Shown here in pieces: positions 44,713-54,247 of a stretch of DNA of 64,000 bases. A program made the position numbers and the translations under genes. A model generated the notes under the pieces. The model ran no database searches and was not told where the DNA came from. It saw nothing but the letters and a program-made list of their open reading frames with translations. Source of the stretch: Serratia marcescens (GTDB lineage: Bacteria > Pseudomonadota > Gammaproteobacteria > Enterobacterales > Enterobacteriaceae). Position 1 is the first letter of the stretch, and the number at the start of each line of letters is the position of its first letter. The stretch lies in NCBI GenBank assembly GCA_015548865.1, contig JADMXW010000023.1, positions 29,682 to 93,681 on the forward strand. The letters run 5' to 3'.

Positions 44713-46050
44713 ATGAATTTCATTATTGAGGCGCTGCCCATTATATGGGTGGCTCTGGGTGTCGTTTTGCTGTTAATTTTAAATATGAAATTTAAAATTA
44801 ACGGTATGTTGGCACTGTTGCTCGCCGCGATGTTTGTCGGTGTGTGTGAAGGGTTACCACTTGAAGCAATTGGTAAATCGATTGAGAATGGTGTTGGCAG
44901 TACCTTGGGGCATCTGGCATTAATTATTCTGTTTGGTGCTATTCTGGGTAAACTAATGGTGGATTCCGGTGCTGCGCAGCGGGTTTCATCAACGTTACTG
45001 AAAAAATTCGGTCCGCAGAAAGTCCAATGGGCTATTCTGGTGATTGGGTTGATTTTCGGTCTGGCCATGTTCTATGAAGTGGCCTTCTTGATTTTAGCGC
45101 CGTTAATTATCAGTATTGCTCGAGAAGCAAAAATCCCTTTTCTGAAATTGGGTATCACCATGGTTGCCGCAGCAACCACGGCGCATAGCCTTTTCCCACC
45201 TCAACCCGGCCCCACCGCATTGGTAACCGCATTTCATGCAGATATGGGGATGGTTTATATTTACGGTATTATTGTTGCCATTCCTACCGTGATTTGTTCG
45301 GGGATCTTGTTACCCAAACTTCTGGGAAATTTGGAACGTCCCATTCCTGAGTTATTAGAATCACAAAAGGTATTTTCAGATGATGAAATGCCAAGCTTTG
45401 CCGTAAGCCTTTTAGTACCACTGATCCCGGCCATTATTATTACGGGTGTCACGGTGGTGAAGCTGTTTATTGCTAAAAATAGCGTAGTGCTGCCTTTCCT
45501 TAATTTTATTGGCAGTGCGCAAATCAGTATGTTGATTGCTGTATTGGTCAGCCTGTTTGCATTTGGCGTTAATCGCGGTAGAAGTATGTCCGACGTCATG
45601 AAATCCTATACCGTTGCTATTGAAAAAGTGGCCATGGTGGTCTTTATCATTGGCGCGGGCGGTGCGTTTAAACAAATTATTATGGATACCGGCGTCGGCG
45701 ATTATATTGCAGATATGATGCGCAATTCATCTGTGTCTCCGTTAATCATGGCCTGGTTTATCACCGTGCTGCTGCGTCTTGCTACCGGTGCCGGCACTGT
45801 CTCCGCGATCACAGCAGCAGGGATTGTCGGCCCGATGATTACCACATTTAACGTCAACCCTGCGTTGATGGTGCTCGCTACTGCATCTGGGAGTAACACC
45901 CTGACTCATGTTAACGATGCCGCTTTCTGGTTGTTCAAAGAGTATTTTGGGTTGTCGATTAAAGACACGTTTAAAACCTGGGGGCTGTTGGAACTGACTA
46001 ACTCTGTAGTGGGACTACTGATCGTACTGCTGCTTTCATTAGTGGTATAG
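44713..46050 (+). CDS. GntP-family permease (gluconate/D-serine type)
   Basis: 445 residues with about 12 membrane helices. It carries the family signature around residues 150-175 (TTAHSLFPPQPGPTALV) and the RLATGAGTVSAITAAGIVGP loop near 355, followed by SGSNTLTHVNDAAFW. The family contains gluconate, idonate and D-serine importers. Length equals DsdX, but I cannot assign a substrate. No kinase, deaminase or regulator gene is adjacent, so it is a single-gene unit. Confidence 0.88.
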   Translation: MNFIIEALPIIWVALGVVLLLILNMKFKINGMLALLLAAMFVGVCEGLPLEAIGKSIENGVGSTLGHLALIILFGAILGKLMVDSGAAQRVSSTLLKKFGPQKVQWAILVIGLIFGLAMFYEVAFLILAPLIISIAREAKIPFLKLGITMVAAATTAHSLFPPQPGPTALVTAFHADMGMVYIYGIIVAIPTVICSGILLPKLLGNLERPIPELLESQKVFSDDEMPSFAVSLLVPLIPAIIITGVTVVKLFIAKNSVVLPFLNFIGSAQISMLIAVLVSLFAFGVNRGRSMSDVMKSYTVAIEKVAMVVFIIGAGGAFKQIIMDTGVGDYIADMMRNSSVSPLIMAWFITVLLRLATGAGTVSAITAAGIVGPMITTFNVNPALMVLATASGSNTLTHVNDAAFWLFKEYFGLSIKDTFKTWGLLELTNSVVGLLIVLLLSLVV

Positions 46051-46060
46051 CTCTTTTTCG

Positions 46061-46087
46061 CCCCCTTCGGCATTCCCGCAAAGGGGG
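46061..46087 (+). terminator. Hairpin just after the permease stop
   Basis: CCCCCTT and AAGGGGG pair around a 13-base loop starting 11 bases after the stop. No T-run follows, so it may be a stability element rather than a terminator. Confidence 0.4.
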
Positions 46088-46180
46088 GAATCCCTTACAG
46101 GGAGAACGCGTTCCTTTTGTACAAGATCCCCGGCTTTCGCCGATGAGGACGAGAAGTAAAGTGACGCTACCAGCAGTCTG

Positions 46181-46206
46181 AGGCCCGCCAGTGCGGGCCT
46201 TTTTTT
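46181..46206 (+). terminator. Strong rho-independent terminator
   Basis: AGGCCCGC-CAGT-GCGGGCCT is followed at once by seven T. It lies 131 bases after the permease stop, so it ends either a long 3' UTR or a small RNA; it also faces the end of tam. Confidence 0.88.
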
Positions 46207-46215
46207 GCGTGTCAC

Positions 46216-46989
46216 TTAGCGTTTGCGCGCCACAATAAACAGGCGCGGGAACGCCAGCAGGCATTTGCCGTCAGCGTGTGGTGGGTAGGCCGTTTCTAAC
46301 TGTTGGCGATAGCTATCAAGGAAGGCGACCTGTTCGGCATCGTCAAGCGGCGCAAGAAAAGGGCGCAGGCCGGTTGCTCGGAGCCAATCGACAATCGCCT
46401 GCGCGTTGTCCATTGGGTGGTAGTAGGTGGTGCGCCACAGATCGACGTCGCAACCGGCATTCGTCAGCAGATCGTAATAGACGCTGCTGGTGAACAGGCG
46501 CTGACGCACACGTGCGGTATCACCTATTTTATCGCGCCAGCTTCCCTGTTCGGCCACAGTGCGCATCAACCGATGGCTGGGTTCATCCAGATTATCTGGC
46601 ATCTGTATCGCAAGCATCCCTCTTGGGGCCAACTGCTGTGCCAGATGTGGAAACAGTTGCGTGTGATCGGGTACCCATTGCAACGAGGCATTGGCATAAA
46701 TAATATCCTGAGGGGATGCGGGCTGCCAGGTAGCGATATCCGCTTGCACAAATTGCTGTTTTGGTAGGCGTTCGCGCGCTTGCACCAGCATGGCTGACGA
46801 GCTATCAACGCCCGTTATGGTGGCGCTTGGCCATGCCTGTGTCAGCAACTCGGTGCTATTACCTGGTCCACAGCCCAAATCGCTCACGGTGCGAGGATTA
46901 GGATGCGTGATGCGCGCAACCAGCTCTTGTGCCGGACGAGTTCGTTCGTTGGCAAAGCGTAAATAGAGCGCGGGGTTCCAATCTTTCAT
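46216..46989 (-). CDS. tam: Trans-aconitate 2-methyltransferase
   Basis: 257 residues, SAM-dependent class I methyltransferase. It methylates trans-aconitate, an inhibitor of aconitase. Start [20 protein letters not shown] is characteristic; the SAM motif is [13 protein letters not shown] (about 34-46) and the post-I acidic residue is in TGVDSSS. CAGGAG precedes the ATG at 46989. An upstream frame extension to 47070 is not used. Single gene convergent with the GntP-family permease and divergent from prfC. Confidence 0.92.
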   Translation of the reverse strand: MKDWNPALYLRFANERTRPAQELVARITHPNPRTVSDLGCGPGNSTELLTQAWPSATITGVDSSSAMLVQARERLPKQQFVQADIATWQPASPQDIIYANASLQWVPDHTQLFPHLAQQLAPRGMLAIQMPDNLDEPSHRLMRTVAEQGSWRDKIGDTARVRQRLFTSSVYYDLLTNAGCDVDLWRTTYYHPMDNAQAIVDWLRATGLRPFLAPLDDAEQVAFLDSYRQQLETAYPPHADGKCLLAFPRLFIVARKR

Positions 46990-47239
46990 CGGTGCTCCTG
47001 ATCGGTTGCTGATGCCGCGAGGTACAAAGAAACAGCATGCCAGATTTTTTTTCTCAACGCTTGTGGCCATACGTTGCTTTTTATTTCCTAAGCGTTGTGT
47101 GAATATGCGCCGATTGATTGTGTCTCACTGCCAAATCAGGGAAAATACACTCTAATACGTTTTCTTCCCATTTTACCTGTCGCGAACATCCTTGTGTTGA
47201 TGCTCTCGCCGGGTGGTTAACATAAGAAACCTGAAAATC

Positions 47240-48829
47240 ATGTCTCCAAGTGAATACGCCCGCGAAGTTGCGAAACGCAGAACGTTCGCCATTATCTCTC
47301 ACCCCGATGCTGGTAAAACGACCATTACCGAGAAAGTGCTGCTGTTCGGACAGGCCATTCAGACCGCAGGGACGGTAAAGGGGCGCGGCTCGAACCAGCA
47401 CGCCAAGTCGGACTGGATGGAGATGGAAAAGCAGCGCGGTATCTCCATCACTACGTCAGTAATGCAGTTTCCGTATCGGGATGCACTGGTCAATCTGCTG
47501 GATACTCCAGGACACGAAGACTTCTCTGAAGATACTTACCGTACCCTGACTGCGGTGGACTGTTGCCTGATGGTGATTGATGCGGCAAAAGGCGTAGAAG
47601 ATCGTACCCGTAAGCTGATGGAAGTTACCCGCCTGCGTGATACGCCGATCCTGACGTTTATGAACAAGCTTGACCGTGATATCCGCGATCCGATGGAAGT
47701 GTTGGATGAAGTGGAAAACGAACTAAAAATCGACTGTGCGCCGATCACCTGGCCGATTGGCTGCGGTAAGCTGTTTAAAGGCGTTTACCACCTGTACAAA
47801 GACGAAACCTACCTTTATCAGAGTGGGAAGGGCCACACGATCCAGGAAGTACGCATCGTTAAAGGCCTGAATAACCCCGATCTGGATAAGGCCGTAGGGG
47901 ACGATCTGGCCGCGCAACTTCGTGAAGAGCTGGAATTGGTGCAAGGTGCTTCCCATGAGTTCGATCAAGACGCGTTTCTGGCGGGTTCTCTGACGCCGGT
48001 ATTTTTCGGGACAGCGCTGGGCAACTTTGGTGTCGATCATATGTTGGATGGGCTGGTTGCCTGGGCACCTGCGCCGATGCCGCGTAAAACTGATACGCGT
48101 ACTGTTACCGCGCTGGAAGAGAAATTTACCGGTTTCGTGTTCAAGATTCAGGCGAACATGGACCCGAAACACCGTGACCGCGTTGCCTTTATGCGCGTCG
48201 TGTCCGGCAAGTATGAAAAAAGCATGAAGCTGCGTCAGGTGCGTACTGGCAAGGATGTGGTCATTTCCGATGCGCTGACCTTTATGGCGGGTGACCGTTC
48301 CCATGTGGAAGAGGCATTCCCTGGCGATATCATTGGGCTACACAACCACGGCACGATCCAGATTGGTGATACCTTCACACAGGGTGAAGAGATGAAATTC
48401 ACCGGTATCCCGAACTTTGCGCCGGAACTGTTCCGCCGTATCCGTCTGCGCGATCCGTTAAAACAGAAACAGTTGCTTAAAGGACTGGTGCAGCTCTCGG
48501 AAGAAGGCGCGGTGCAGGTGTTCCGTCCGCTTGCCAACAACGATTTGATCGTGGGGGCTGTTGGGGTGTTGCAGTTTGATGTGGTGGTTGCACGGTTAAA
48601 GTCAGAGTATAACGTGGAGGCCATCTATGAATCGGTTAATGTCTCCACGGCACGTTGGGTTGAGTGTGCTGACGCGAAGAAATTTGAAGAATTCAAGCGC
48701 AAGAACGAATTGCATCTGGCGCTCGATGGCGGAGACAATCTGGCCTATGTGGCACCGACCATGGTGAACCTGAATTTGACGCAGGAACGTTACCCTGATG
48801 TCACCTTCTTCAAAACCCGCGAGCATTGA
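47240..48829 (+). CDS. prfC: Peptide chain release factor 3
   Basis: 529 residues, identical in length to E. coli RF3. GTPase that recycles RF1/RF2 from the ribosome. G1 is SHPDAGKTT, switch II DTPGHED, G4 MNKLDRD; domains II and III follow. The ATG at 47240 gives the conserved [13 protein letters not shown] start; the frame extension to 47213 is not needed. The Shine-Dalgarno sequence is poor. The order prfC-osmY-ytjA is that of E. coli. Confidence 0.97.
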   Translation: MSPSEYAREVAKRRTFAIISHPDAGKTTITEKVLLFGQAIQTAGTVKGRGSNQHAKSDWMEMEKQRGISITTSVMQFPYRDALVNLLDTPGHEDFSEDTYRTLTAVDCCLMVIDAAKGVEDRTRKLMEVTRLRDTPILTFMNKLDRDIRDPMEVLDEVENELKIDCAPITWPIGCGKLFKGVYHLYKDETYLYQSGKGHTIQEVRIVKGLNNPDLDKAVGDDLAAQLREELELVQGASHEFDQDAFLAGSLTPVFFGTALGNFGVDHMLDGLVAWAPAPMPRKTDTRTVTALEEKFTGFVFKIQANMDPKHRDRVAFMRVVSGKYEKSMKLRQVRTGKDVVISDALTFMAGDRSHVEEAFPGDIIGLHNHGTIQIGDTFTQGEEMKFTGIPNFAPELFRRIRLRDPLKQKQLLKGLVQLSEEGAVQVFRPLANNDLIVGAVGVLQFDVVVARLKSEYNVEAIYESVNVSTARWVECADAKKFEEFKRKNELHLALDGGDNLAYVAPTMVNLNLTQERYPDVTFFKTREH

Positions 48830-49235
48830 TTTTCTTCCGCGATTGCGTTTTAGATGGTTAAAAAACCGGCGTTTAAAAAGATTCGGGTGTACAACTCGAC
48901 TTTTTAATCGCTGGCTTTATTTTAATGTTATTTATCAAATGATTATGTCCTTTTTGCCTGCTTTTCACTCGCCTTTTTTCCCCACGGACAAATCCGAAAT
49001 GCCTCTGCAAAGGGACTTTTCCTCCCTATTCCGCTAGGAATCGTCGCGCTATGCACTATAGTTAATATCGCGTTAACAATTAGTGAGTTTCACTGCTGGT
49101 GATAAATCATGTAGTGCGTTATATCGACTACGGAATATTTGGCAACGTTAAACGCTTGGTTTTTGCTGAGCGGCATTGAATGCCAACACCCGCGTGATTG
49201 ATGTCCGCGTGGACCATAGCAAAAGGAAATAATCG
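48830..49235. promoter_or_regulatory. Intergenic region between prfC and osmY
   Basis: 406 bases without a gene. The left half is T-rich and may contain prfC termination; the right half should hold the osmY promoter, which is sigma-S dependent in E. coli. A CTATAGTTAATATCGCG stretch near 49055 is a possible -10 region. Confidence 0.45.
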
Positions 49236-49850
49236 ATGAAAAACATCCTTAACGCAAAAACGATGATGGCTGTTGTACTGGGTACCCTGCTGGCGGCGGG
49301 GAATGCACTGGCAGAAGAGACGCTGGGGCAAAAAGTGCAGCAAGCGGCGACAACGACGGGCGCAAAGATTGACAGTTCTCTTCAGAAAGCCTCGGGGTAT
49401 ATGGATGACAGTACCATCACCGCCAAGGTGAAGAGCGCTTTGCTGGATGATAAAGGGATCGAGAGCGGAGACATTTCCGTTTCCACCACCAAAGGTGTAG
49501 TCACGCTGACCGGTTTTGTCCCTAGCCAGGCCGTGGCGGCACAGGCTGTAGCGGTGGCAACCAAGACTGAAGGCGTGCAGTCGGTGAGTGACAAACTGCA
49601 AATCAAGGACAATGCTACCCAGTCAGTTGGCTCGTACACCGATGATACGGTCATCACTAGCAGTATCAAGGCCAAACTGTTGGCTGACAAAATCGTGCCG
49701 TCTCGCCATGTGAAAGTGGAAACTCAGGAAGGGGTAGTACAACTGAGCGGTAACGTGAAAAATACGGCGCAGTCAGCGCGTGCTGAGAGTATTGCCAAGG
49801 CAGTATCCGGTGTGAAAAGCGTCAAAAATGATCTGACAGTCACACATTAA
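49236..49850 (+). CDS. osmY: Periplasmic stress protein OsmY
   Basis: 204 residues. A signal peptide ends at ALA (24-26), and two BON domains follow (about 52-115, [20 protein letters not shown], and 130-200, [19 protein letters not shown]). OsmY is induced by osmotic stress and in stationary phase and acts as a periplasmic chaperone. AAAAGGAAA precedes the ATG. Confidence 0.95.
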   Translation: MKNILNAKTMMAVVLGTLLAAGNALAEETLGQKVQQAATTTGAKIDSSLQKASGYMDDSTITAKVKSALLDDKGIESGDISVSTTKGVVTLTGFVPSQAVAAQAVAVATKTEGVQSVSDKLQIKDNATQSVGSYTDDTVITSSIKAKLLADKIVPSRHVKVETQEGVVQLSGNVKNTAQSARAESIAKAVSGVKSVKNDLTVTH

Positions 49851-49882
49851 TGGGCCCGTGTCCCCTTAATGCTCGCATATTC

Positions 49883-49903
49883 GGCGGAGGCTTTACCTCC
49901 GCC
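49883..49903 (+). terminator. Hairpin after osmY
   Basis: GGCGGAGG-CTTTA-CCTCCGCC is a perfect 8-bp stem 32 bases after the osmY stop, without a marked T-run. Confidence 0.55.
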
Positions 49904-50021
49904 ATCCTCAAGCCAATTAACACTTGGTGTCGTTAAAATAAAATACAGGTGGAAACGCAGCGGTATGCGTAATTAACCTCAGGACGAGCGCCACTCATCC
50001 TCGTTAAGGTAAGGAGAGCGT

Positions 50022-50183
50022 ATGTTTCGTTGGGGCATCATTTTTCTTGTTATTGCACTGATTGCGGCGGCACTGGGCTTCGGTGGACTGGCCGGTACCG
50101 CAGCGGGTGCAGCTAAAATTGTTTTCATTGTTGGGATTATCCTGTTTCTCATCAGTCTATTTGCAGGGCGTAAGCGGCCTTAG
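50022..50183 (+). CDS. ytjA: Small membrane protein YtjA (DUF1328)
   Basis: 53 residues, two membrane helices separated by a glycine/alanine-rich turn: [20 protein letters not shown] and [17 protein letters not shown]. It is nearly identical to E. coli YtjA in length and sequence as I recall it. AAGGAGAG lies before the ATG. The order osmY-ytjA is conserved. Function unknown; probably stress-related by context. Confidence 0.93.
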   Translation: MFRWGIIFLVIALIAAALGFGGLAGTAAGAAKIVFIVGIILFLISLFAGRKRP

Positions 50184-50351
50184 CTACTCGCACCCGAAAT
50201 CGCCATTTGTCTGAAATTTTAGTCTGAGCACGGGGTGTTAACGAAAATCAATCTGAACGATAATATGATTGTCATCGTCACCCTGCATACTGTTTGCGAT
50301 GCTTGCTGAACGTTGGTGTGATTACGGTGCGGTTTGTTCGGGAGGTTCGTG

Positions 50352-50564
50352 ATGAATAGCGATATTATGGTAGGTCGATGGAAGCAGTTGAGAGGGAACT
50401 TCTGGGCGCTGTGGGCCGAGTGGTTTGACAGCGATTGTGCCTGGCTGGAAAGCAACAATGATTATCTTGCCGGTATCTTGCAGGAAGATTACGGACTGCA
50501 AGAAGGCGACGAACAATCGGATGCTGGTGTGCAGACGAAAAAGGGTTCGGCAACGCTACATTGA
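50352..50564 (+). CDS. CsbD/YjbJ-like small stress protein
   Basis: 70 residues, hydrophilic and helical. The opening VGRWKQLRGNFWALWAEWFD and the later YLAGILQEDYGLQEGDE recall CsbD-family proteins (WKQ-KG ... L-GK-QE-YG). GGAGG lies seven bases before the ATG. These are abundant general-stress proteins of unknown mechanism. Three bases separate it from the TatD-family gene. Confidence 0.75.
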   Translation: MNSDIMVGRWKQLRGNFWALWAEWFDSDCAWLESNNDYLAGILQEDYGLQEGDEQSDAGVQTKKGSATLH

Positions 50565-50567
50565 GGC

Positions 50568-51413
50568 ATGGATAATTCCCTCAGGTGCTTTTCCTTTATA
50601 GATACCCATTGTCACTTTGATTTTCCACCTTTGTGCGAAAATGAAGTGGCAAGTCTTTCACTCGCCGCTACGGCAGGGGTGACACACATCCTGGTGCCTG
50701 CGGTTGAGTCTCGTTATTTTGCGCGCGTCGTCGCGCTGTCTCAAACTCACTCAGCGCTCTTTGCTGCGCTTGGCCTGCATCCACTTTATGTCGCCCATCA
50801 TCAGGACAGTGATTTGGATCTGCTTGAACAGCAGCTACGTCAACGCGATGACAGGTTGGTTGCTGTGGGGGAGATCGGGTTGGATCTGTATATGGCCGAG
50901 CCCCGTTTCGAACGCCAATGCGAACTTCTGCAAGCGCAACTGGCTCTGGCAACGTGTTATGACTTGCCGGTGATGCTGCACTCCCGGCGGACTCACGATC
51001 GTTTGGCACAACTGCTGCGTCGTATTGATGTGCCGCGTAAAGGCGTCGTGCACGGTTTTGCGGGCAGTGAGCAGCAGGCACTCGCTTTTATCAAATTGGG
51101 TTATTGCATTGGTGTCGGTGGCACCATCACTTATCCGCGAGCAAATAAAACCCGTCAGGCGATTTCTCGCCTTCCTCTCGACAGTCTGCTGCTGGAGACC
51201 GACGCACCCGATATGCCACTTAATGGTTTTCAGGGACAGCCTAACCGCCCTGAACGTGCGGCCAATGTGTTTCACACACTGTGCGAGCTGCGTTCAGAGC
51301 CGCCTGATGTCATTGCTGATGCTCTGTATCGCAATACCTGCCGTCTGTTCACCTTGCCTGGCGTTAACGCCAAAGGTGGAGTCGCAAACGCCGTTTCTCA
51401 AAGTGAGAAATAG
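50568..51413 (+). CDS. yjjV: TatD-family metal-dependent hydrolase YjjV
   Basis: 281 residues, TIM-barrel nuclease-like hydrolase. Metal ligands are visible: FIDTHCHFD at the N-terminus, GEIGLDLY near 105, MLHSRRTHD near 143, VHGFAGS near 163 and LETDAPDMPL near 207. E. coli YjjV is a 259-residue member of the TatD group. Here yjjU and yjjW, its usual neighbours, are missing and a CsbD-like gene takes that place. Confidence 0.9.
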   Translation: MDNSLRCFSFIDTHCHFDFPPLCENEVASLSLAATAGVTHILVPAVESRYFARVVALSQTHSALFAALGLHPLYVAHHQDSDLDLLEQQLRQRDDRLVAVGEIGLDLYMAEPRFERQCELLQAQLALATCYDLPVMLHSRRTHDRLAQLLRRIDVPRKGVVHGFAGSEQQALAFIKLGYCIGVGGTITYPRANKTRQAISRLPLDSLLLETDAPDMPLNGFQGQPNRPERAANVFHTLCELRSEPPDVIADALYRNTCRLFTLPGVNAKGGVANAVSQSEK

Positions 51414-51727
51414 CAACACCTTATCGCTACTCTCGCTAATAGTGCAAAAAATCGACGCTCTGCACCGTTATCGATCTTCTTCTCTGCACCGCTAAATCGC
51501 GCAATTGCTTGCACGCATGCTGCTCCTATGGCCGATGGATAGCGATTTATTATTGCTCAATGCGCAGCAGCGGCAGCAGCTCGGCGGTTTCTCGTTTTGA
51601 GAAGGCTCCTGTCTTAAATCAGTAACAAGCTGGTAACTCGGTTGGCGTCACTCTTGCAAAAACACACTGAACCAGGATGAACGATGATCCTTGTATTCCT
51701 CCTTTTATTCATGGTGTGGAGAGTAAC
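51414..51727. promoter_or_regulatory. Intergenic region upstream of the peptide importer operon
   Basis: 314 bases without a gene; it should contain the operon promoter and any binding site of the LysR regulator encoded at 58646. No repeat or terminator stands out. GGAGAG lies before the ATG at 51728. Confidence 0.4.
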
Positions 51728-53260
51728 ATGACGCGTTTACTTGCAAGACGGCTACAACAATATGTATTTACGGCTGTACTGATGGGAATGGCTGCCCAAA
51801 GTTACGCCGGGAAAGCCAATGATACATTGGTCTATGCCTCTGACAGTGAGATAGAAAATGTCAGTCCCTATCACAATACCATGCGGGAAGGGGTGATTTT
51901 AGCCCATCTGGTGTGGAGTAACCTGGTTTACCGCGATCCAAAAACCGGTGAATACAAACCGGAACTGGCTACCGATTGGCAGTGGGAATCTCCGACTGCA
52001 TTACTGATGCATTTACGCAAAGGGGTCAAATTTCATAACGGTGATGACTTCTCCGCCGATGACGTCGTCTATACCTTCGAACATATTGCCGGACCGAATA
52101 CTGACTCGGTCGTACCGCAAAGCGTTAACTGGATTGCGCGCACTGAAAAGGTTGATGATTACACTGTCCGCCTTCATTTGGCCAAGCCTTTTCCGGCTGC
52201 GTTGGAGTACCTGTCCGGCCCGACACCTATCTTTCCAGCAAAGTATTTCCAGAGCGTGAAACTGGCTGGCTTTAGCCGTGCTCCGATAGGGACCGGACCC
52301 TATAAAGTGGTGCAGGTGATCCCCGGGCAGGGGGTTACGATGGAGAAAAACCCCGATTACTTCAAAGACAGCCCGCTTGGTCAGCCTAAGATCGGCAAGT
52401 TGAATTTCGTGGTGATCCGCGATCCGGAAACCCGCCTGGCGCAGTTGATGACCGGGCAGGTGGACTGGATCTGGCGCGTGCCTTCCGATCAGACAGAAGC
52501 ATTGTCAGCCATGCCGAACCTCGCAGTGAAAAGTGGTGAAACCATGCGCGTGGGTTTCGTGGCGATGAGTATTCACAGCGATTCACCGGAAGGAAAGCCT
52601 TTTCAGGATGTGCGTGTGCGCCAGGCAGTGAATTACGCCATCGATCGTCAGAGTATGGTGACCAATCTGGTGAAAGGCGGCAGTAAACCCGTTTATACCG
52701 CCTGCTTTCGTGAACAGGTAGCCTGTGATGCCAGTAAGGTGATTAATTACCCGTTTGATCCGCAAAAAGCCAAACAGCTGCTGGCGGAAGCGGGTTATCC
52801 CAACGGGTTTGATACGGATATCTGGGCCTACCGTGAGCGTGATTATGCGGAAGCGATTATCGGTTATCTGCGCCAAGTTGGCATTCGCGCTCGGCTGCAC
52901 TATGTGCAGTATCCGGTGATGGCAGACGCGTTGATTTCCGGCAAAGCACCCATGGCGTTCAATACTTGGGGATCGTTTTCGATTAACGATGCCACCGCTT
53001 TCACTACACCGTATTTCGGCGGTAAGGGCAATGACATCTGGAAGGATCCGGAGGTCACCAATACCTTGCTGAAGGCCGATGAAACCATCAACACCCAGGA
53101 TCGTGCTGCGCTGTATGCCACCGCATTGGGGCGTATTTCATCTCAGGCCTATATTGCGCCGTTGTTCTCCTACTCAACCCATTATGCCTTTACTTCCGAT
53201 CTGAATTTTCAGGATTGGCCGGACGAGCTGCCGCGCTTTGCCCTGTCCAGTTGGAAGTAA
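51728..53260 (+). CDS. Peptide/nickel-type ABC substrate-binding protein (family 5)
   Basis: 510 residues. A signal peptide ends at SYA (25-27). The mature protein has the family-5 hallmarks: LATDWQWESPTALLMHLRKG followed by VKFHNGDDFSADDVVYTFEH. It binds oligopeptides or similar compounds in the periplasm. The ATG at 51728 has GGAGAG upstream; an earlier in-frame start at 51677 would put 17 residues before the signal peptide and is rejected. First gene of a six- or seven-gene operon. Confidence 0.9.
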   Translation: MTRLLARRLQQYVFTAVLMGMAAQSYAGKANDTLVYASDSEIENVSPYHNTMREGVILAHLVWSNLVYRDPKTGEYKPELATDWQWESPTALLMHLRKGVKFHNGDDFSADDVVYTFEHIAGPNTDSVVPQSVNWIARTEKVDDYTVRLHLAKPFPAALEYLSGPTPIFPAKYFQSVKLAGFSRAPIGTGPYKVVQVIPGQGVTMEKNPDYFKDSPLGQPKIGKLNFVVIRDPETRLAQLMTGQVDWIWRVPSDQTEALSAMPNLAVKSGETMRVGFVAMSIHSDSPEGKPFQDVRVRQAVNYAIDRQSMVTNLVKGGSKPVYTACFREQVACDASKVINYPFDPQKAKQLLAEAGYPNGFDTDIWAYRERDYAEAIIGYLRQVGIRARLHYVQYPVMADALISGKAPMAFNTWGSFSINDATAFTTPYFGGKGNDIWKDPEVTNTLLKADETINTQDRAALYATALGRISSQAYIAPLFSYSTHYAFTSDLNFQDWPDELPRFALSSWK

Positions 53261-53318
53261 TGCCTGTTACGGGGGAAGCGTTGCTTTCCCCGCGTTGTGA
53301 CCAAGAAGGAGCTGCATT

Positions 53319-54236
53319 ATGGCGAGGTATGTTTTTCATCGGCTGCTGGTGGCGCTCGCGGTGTTATTTACCGTGGCACTGGTGAGTTTCTCTCTGTTAC
53401 ATCTTTCCGGCGATCTGGCAGCAGCGATTGCCGGGCCTGAGGCCACTGCAGAGGTGATTGCTCAGATTCGCGTCCGGTATGGGTTGGATCAGCCGCTTGC
53501 CACGCAGTTTGGTCATTGGCTCTGGGCCGCATTGCATCTCGATTTCGGACGTTCTTTCTATTTTGAACACACCGTAATGGAGTTGATTGGGCAGCGTATG
53601 CCGGTCACCCTGAAATTGGGGGCGGTTTCTCTGCTGCTGGCGCTGTTAGTGGCGATTCCGCTTGGCGTATTGGCTGCGGTATTCCGTGATTCCTGGGTCG
53701 ATCGCAGCGCTGTGATGACTGCCGTGCTCGGGCAGGCAATGCCCAATTTTTGGTTTGCACTGCTGCTGATCCTGATTTTCGCCGTCGGACTTAAGTGGCT
53801 GCCGGTCGCCGGCAATGCAACCTGGCAACACTTTGTTCTGCCCGCCATCGCTCTGGGCTACTACGCCATGCCTTCCCTGATGCGGCTTACCCGCTCCGGT
53901 ATGTTGGACGTGTTGAATGCTGACTATATCCGTACCGCACGTGCCAAGGGATTGAGTGGTTTTCAGGTCATCGTTAAACACGGCTTGCGTAATGCCATTA
54001 TTCCCGTTGTCGCATTGGCGATGGTTGAGCTGGGCTTTATGTTGGGCGGATCGGTAGTGATTGAATCCGTGTTTGCGCTGCAAGGCTTAGGGCAATTGGC
54101 CTGGGATTCCATTTCACGCAATGACTTTCCTGTGGTTCAAGCCATCGTACTGATTATCGCAGTGTTCTATATCGTTCTCACCTTTTTGGCGGATGTGCTC
54201 AATGCTGCACTCGATCCGCGCTTACGTGCGCGCTAG
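53319..54236 (+). CDS. ABC permease, DppB/OppB type
   Basis: 305 residues with six membrane helices. It has the N-terminal ARYVFHRLLVALAVLFTVAL start of OppB-like permeases and the EAA loop TARAKGLSGFQVIVKHGLRN, followed by NAIIPVVALAMVELG. AAGGAGCTG precedes the ATG. Forms a heterodimer with the next gene's product. Confidence 0.92.
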   Translation: MARYVFHRLLVALAVLFTVALVSFSLLHLSGDLAAAIAGPEATAEVIAQIRVRYGLDQPLATQFGHWLWAALHLDFGRSFYFEHTVMELIGQRMPVTLKLGAVSLLLALLVAIPLGVLAAVFRDSWVDRSAVMTAVLGQAMPNFWFALLLILIFAVGLKWLPVAGNATWQHFVLPAIALGYYAMPSLMRLTRSGMLDVLNADYIRTARAKGLSGFQVIVKHGLRNAIIPVVALAMVELGFMLGGSVVIESVFALQGLGQLAWDSISRNDFPVVQAIVLIIAVFYIVLTFLADVLNAALDPRLRAR

Positions 54237-54247
54237 GGGTAAGCAAC

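Noticed and set aside
44676..45068. 130-codon frame opposite the start of the GntP-family permease
   Set aside because: Antisense to a clear membrane transporter gene and without any own signals.
46130..46165. Sequence CGATGAGGACGAGAAG recalling a hammerhead ribozyme core
   Set aside because: The conserved CUGAUGA and GAAA elements with three stems cannot be formed; resemblance is superficial.
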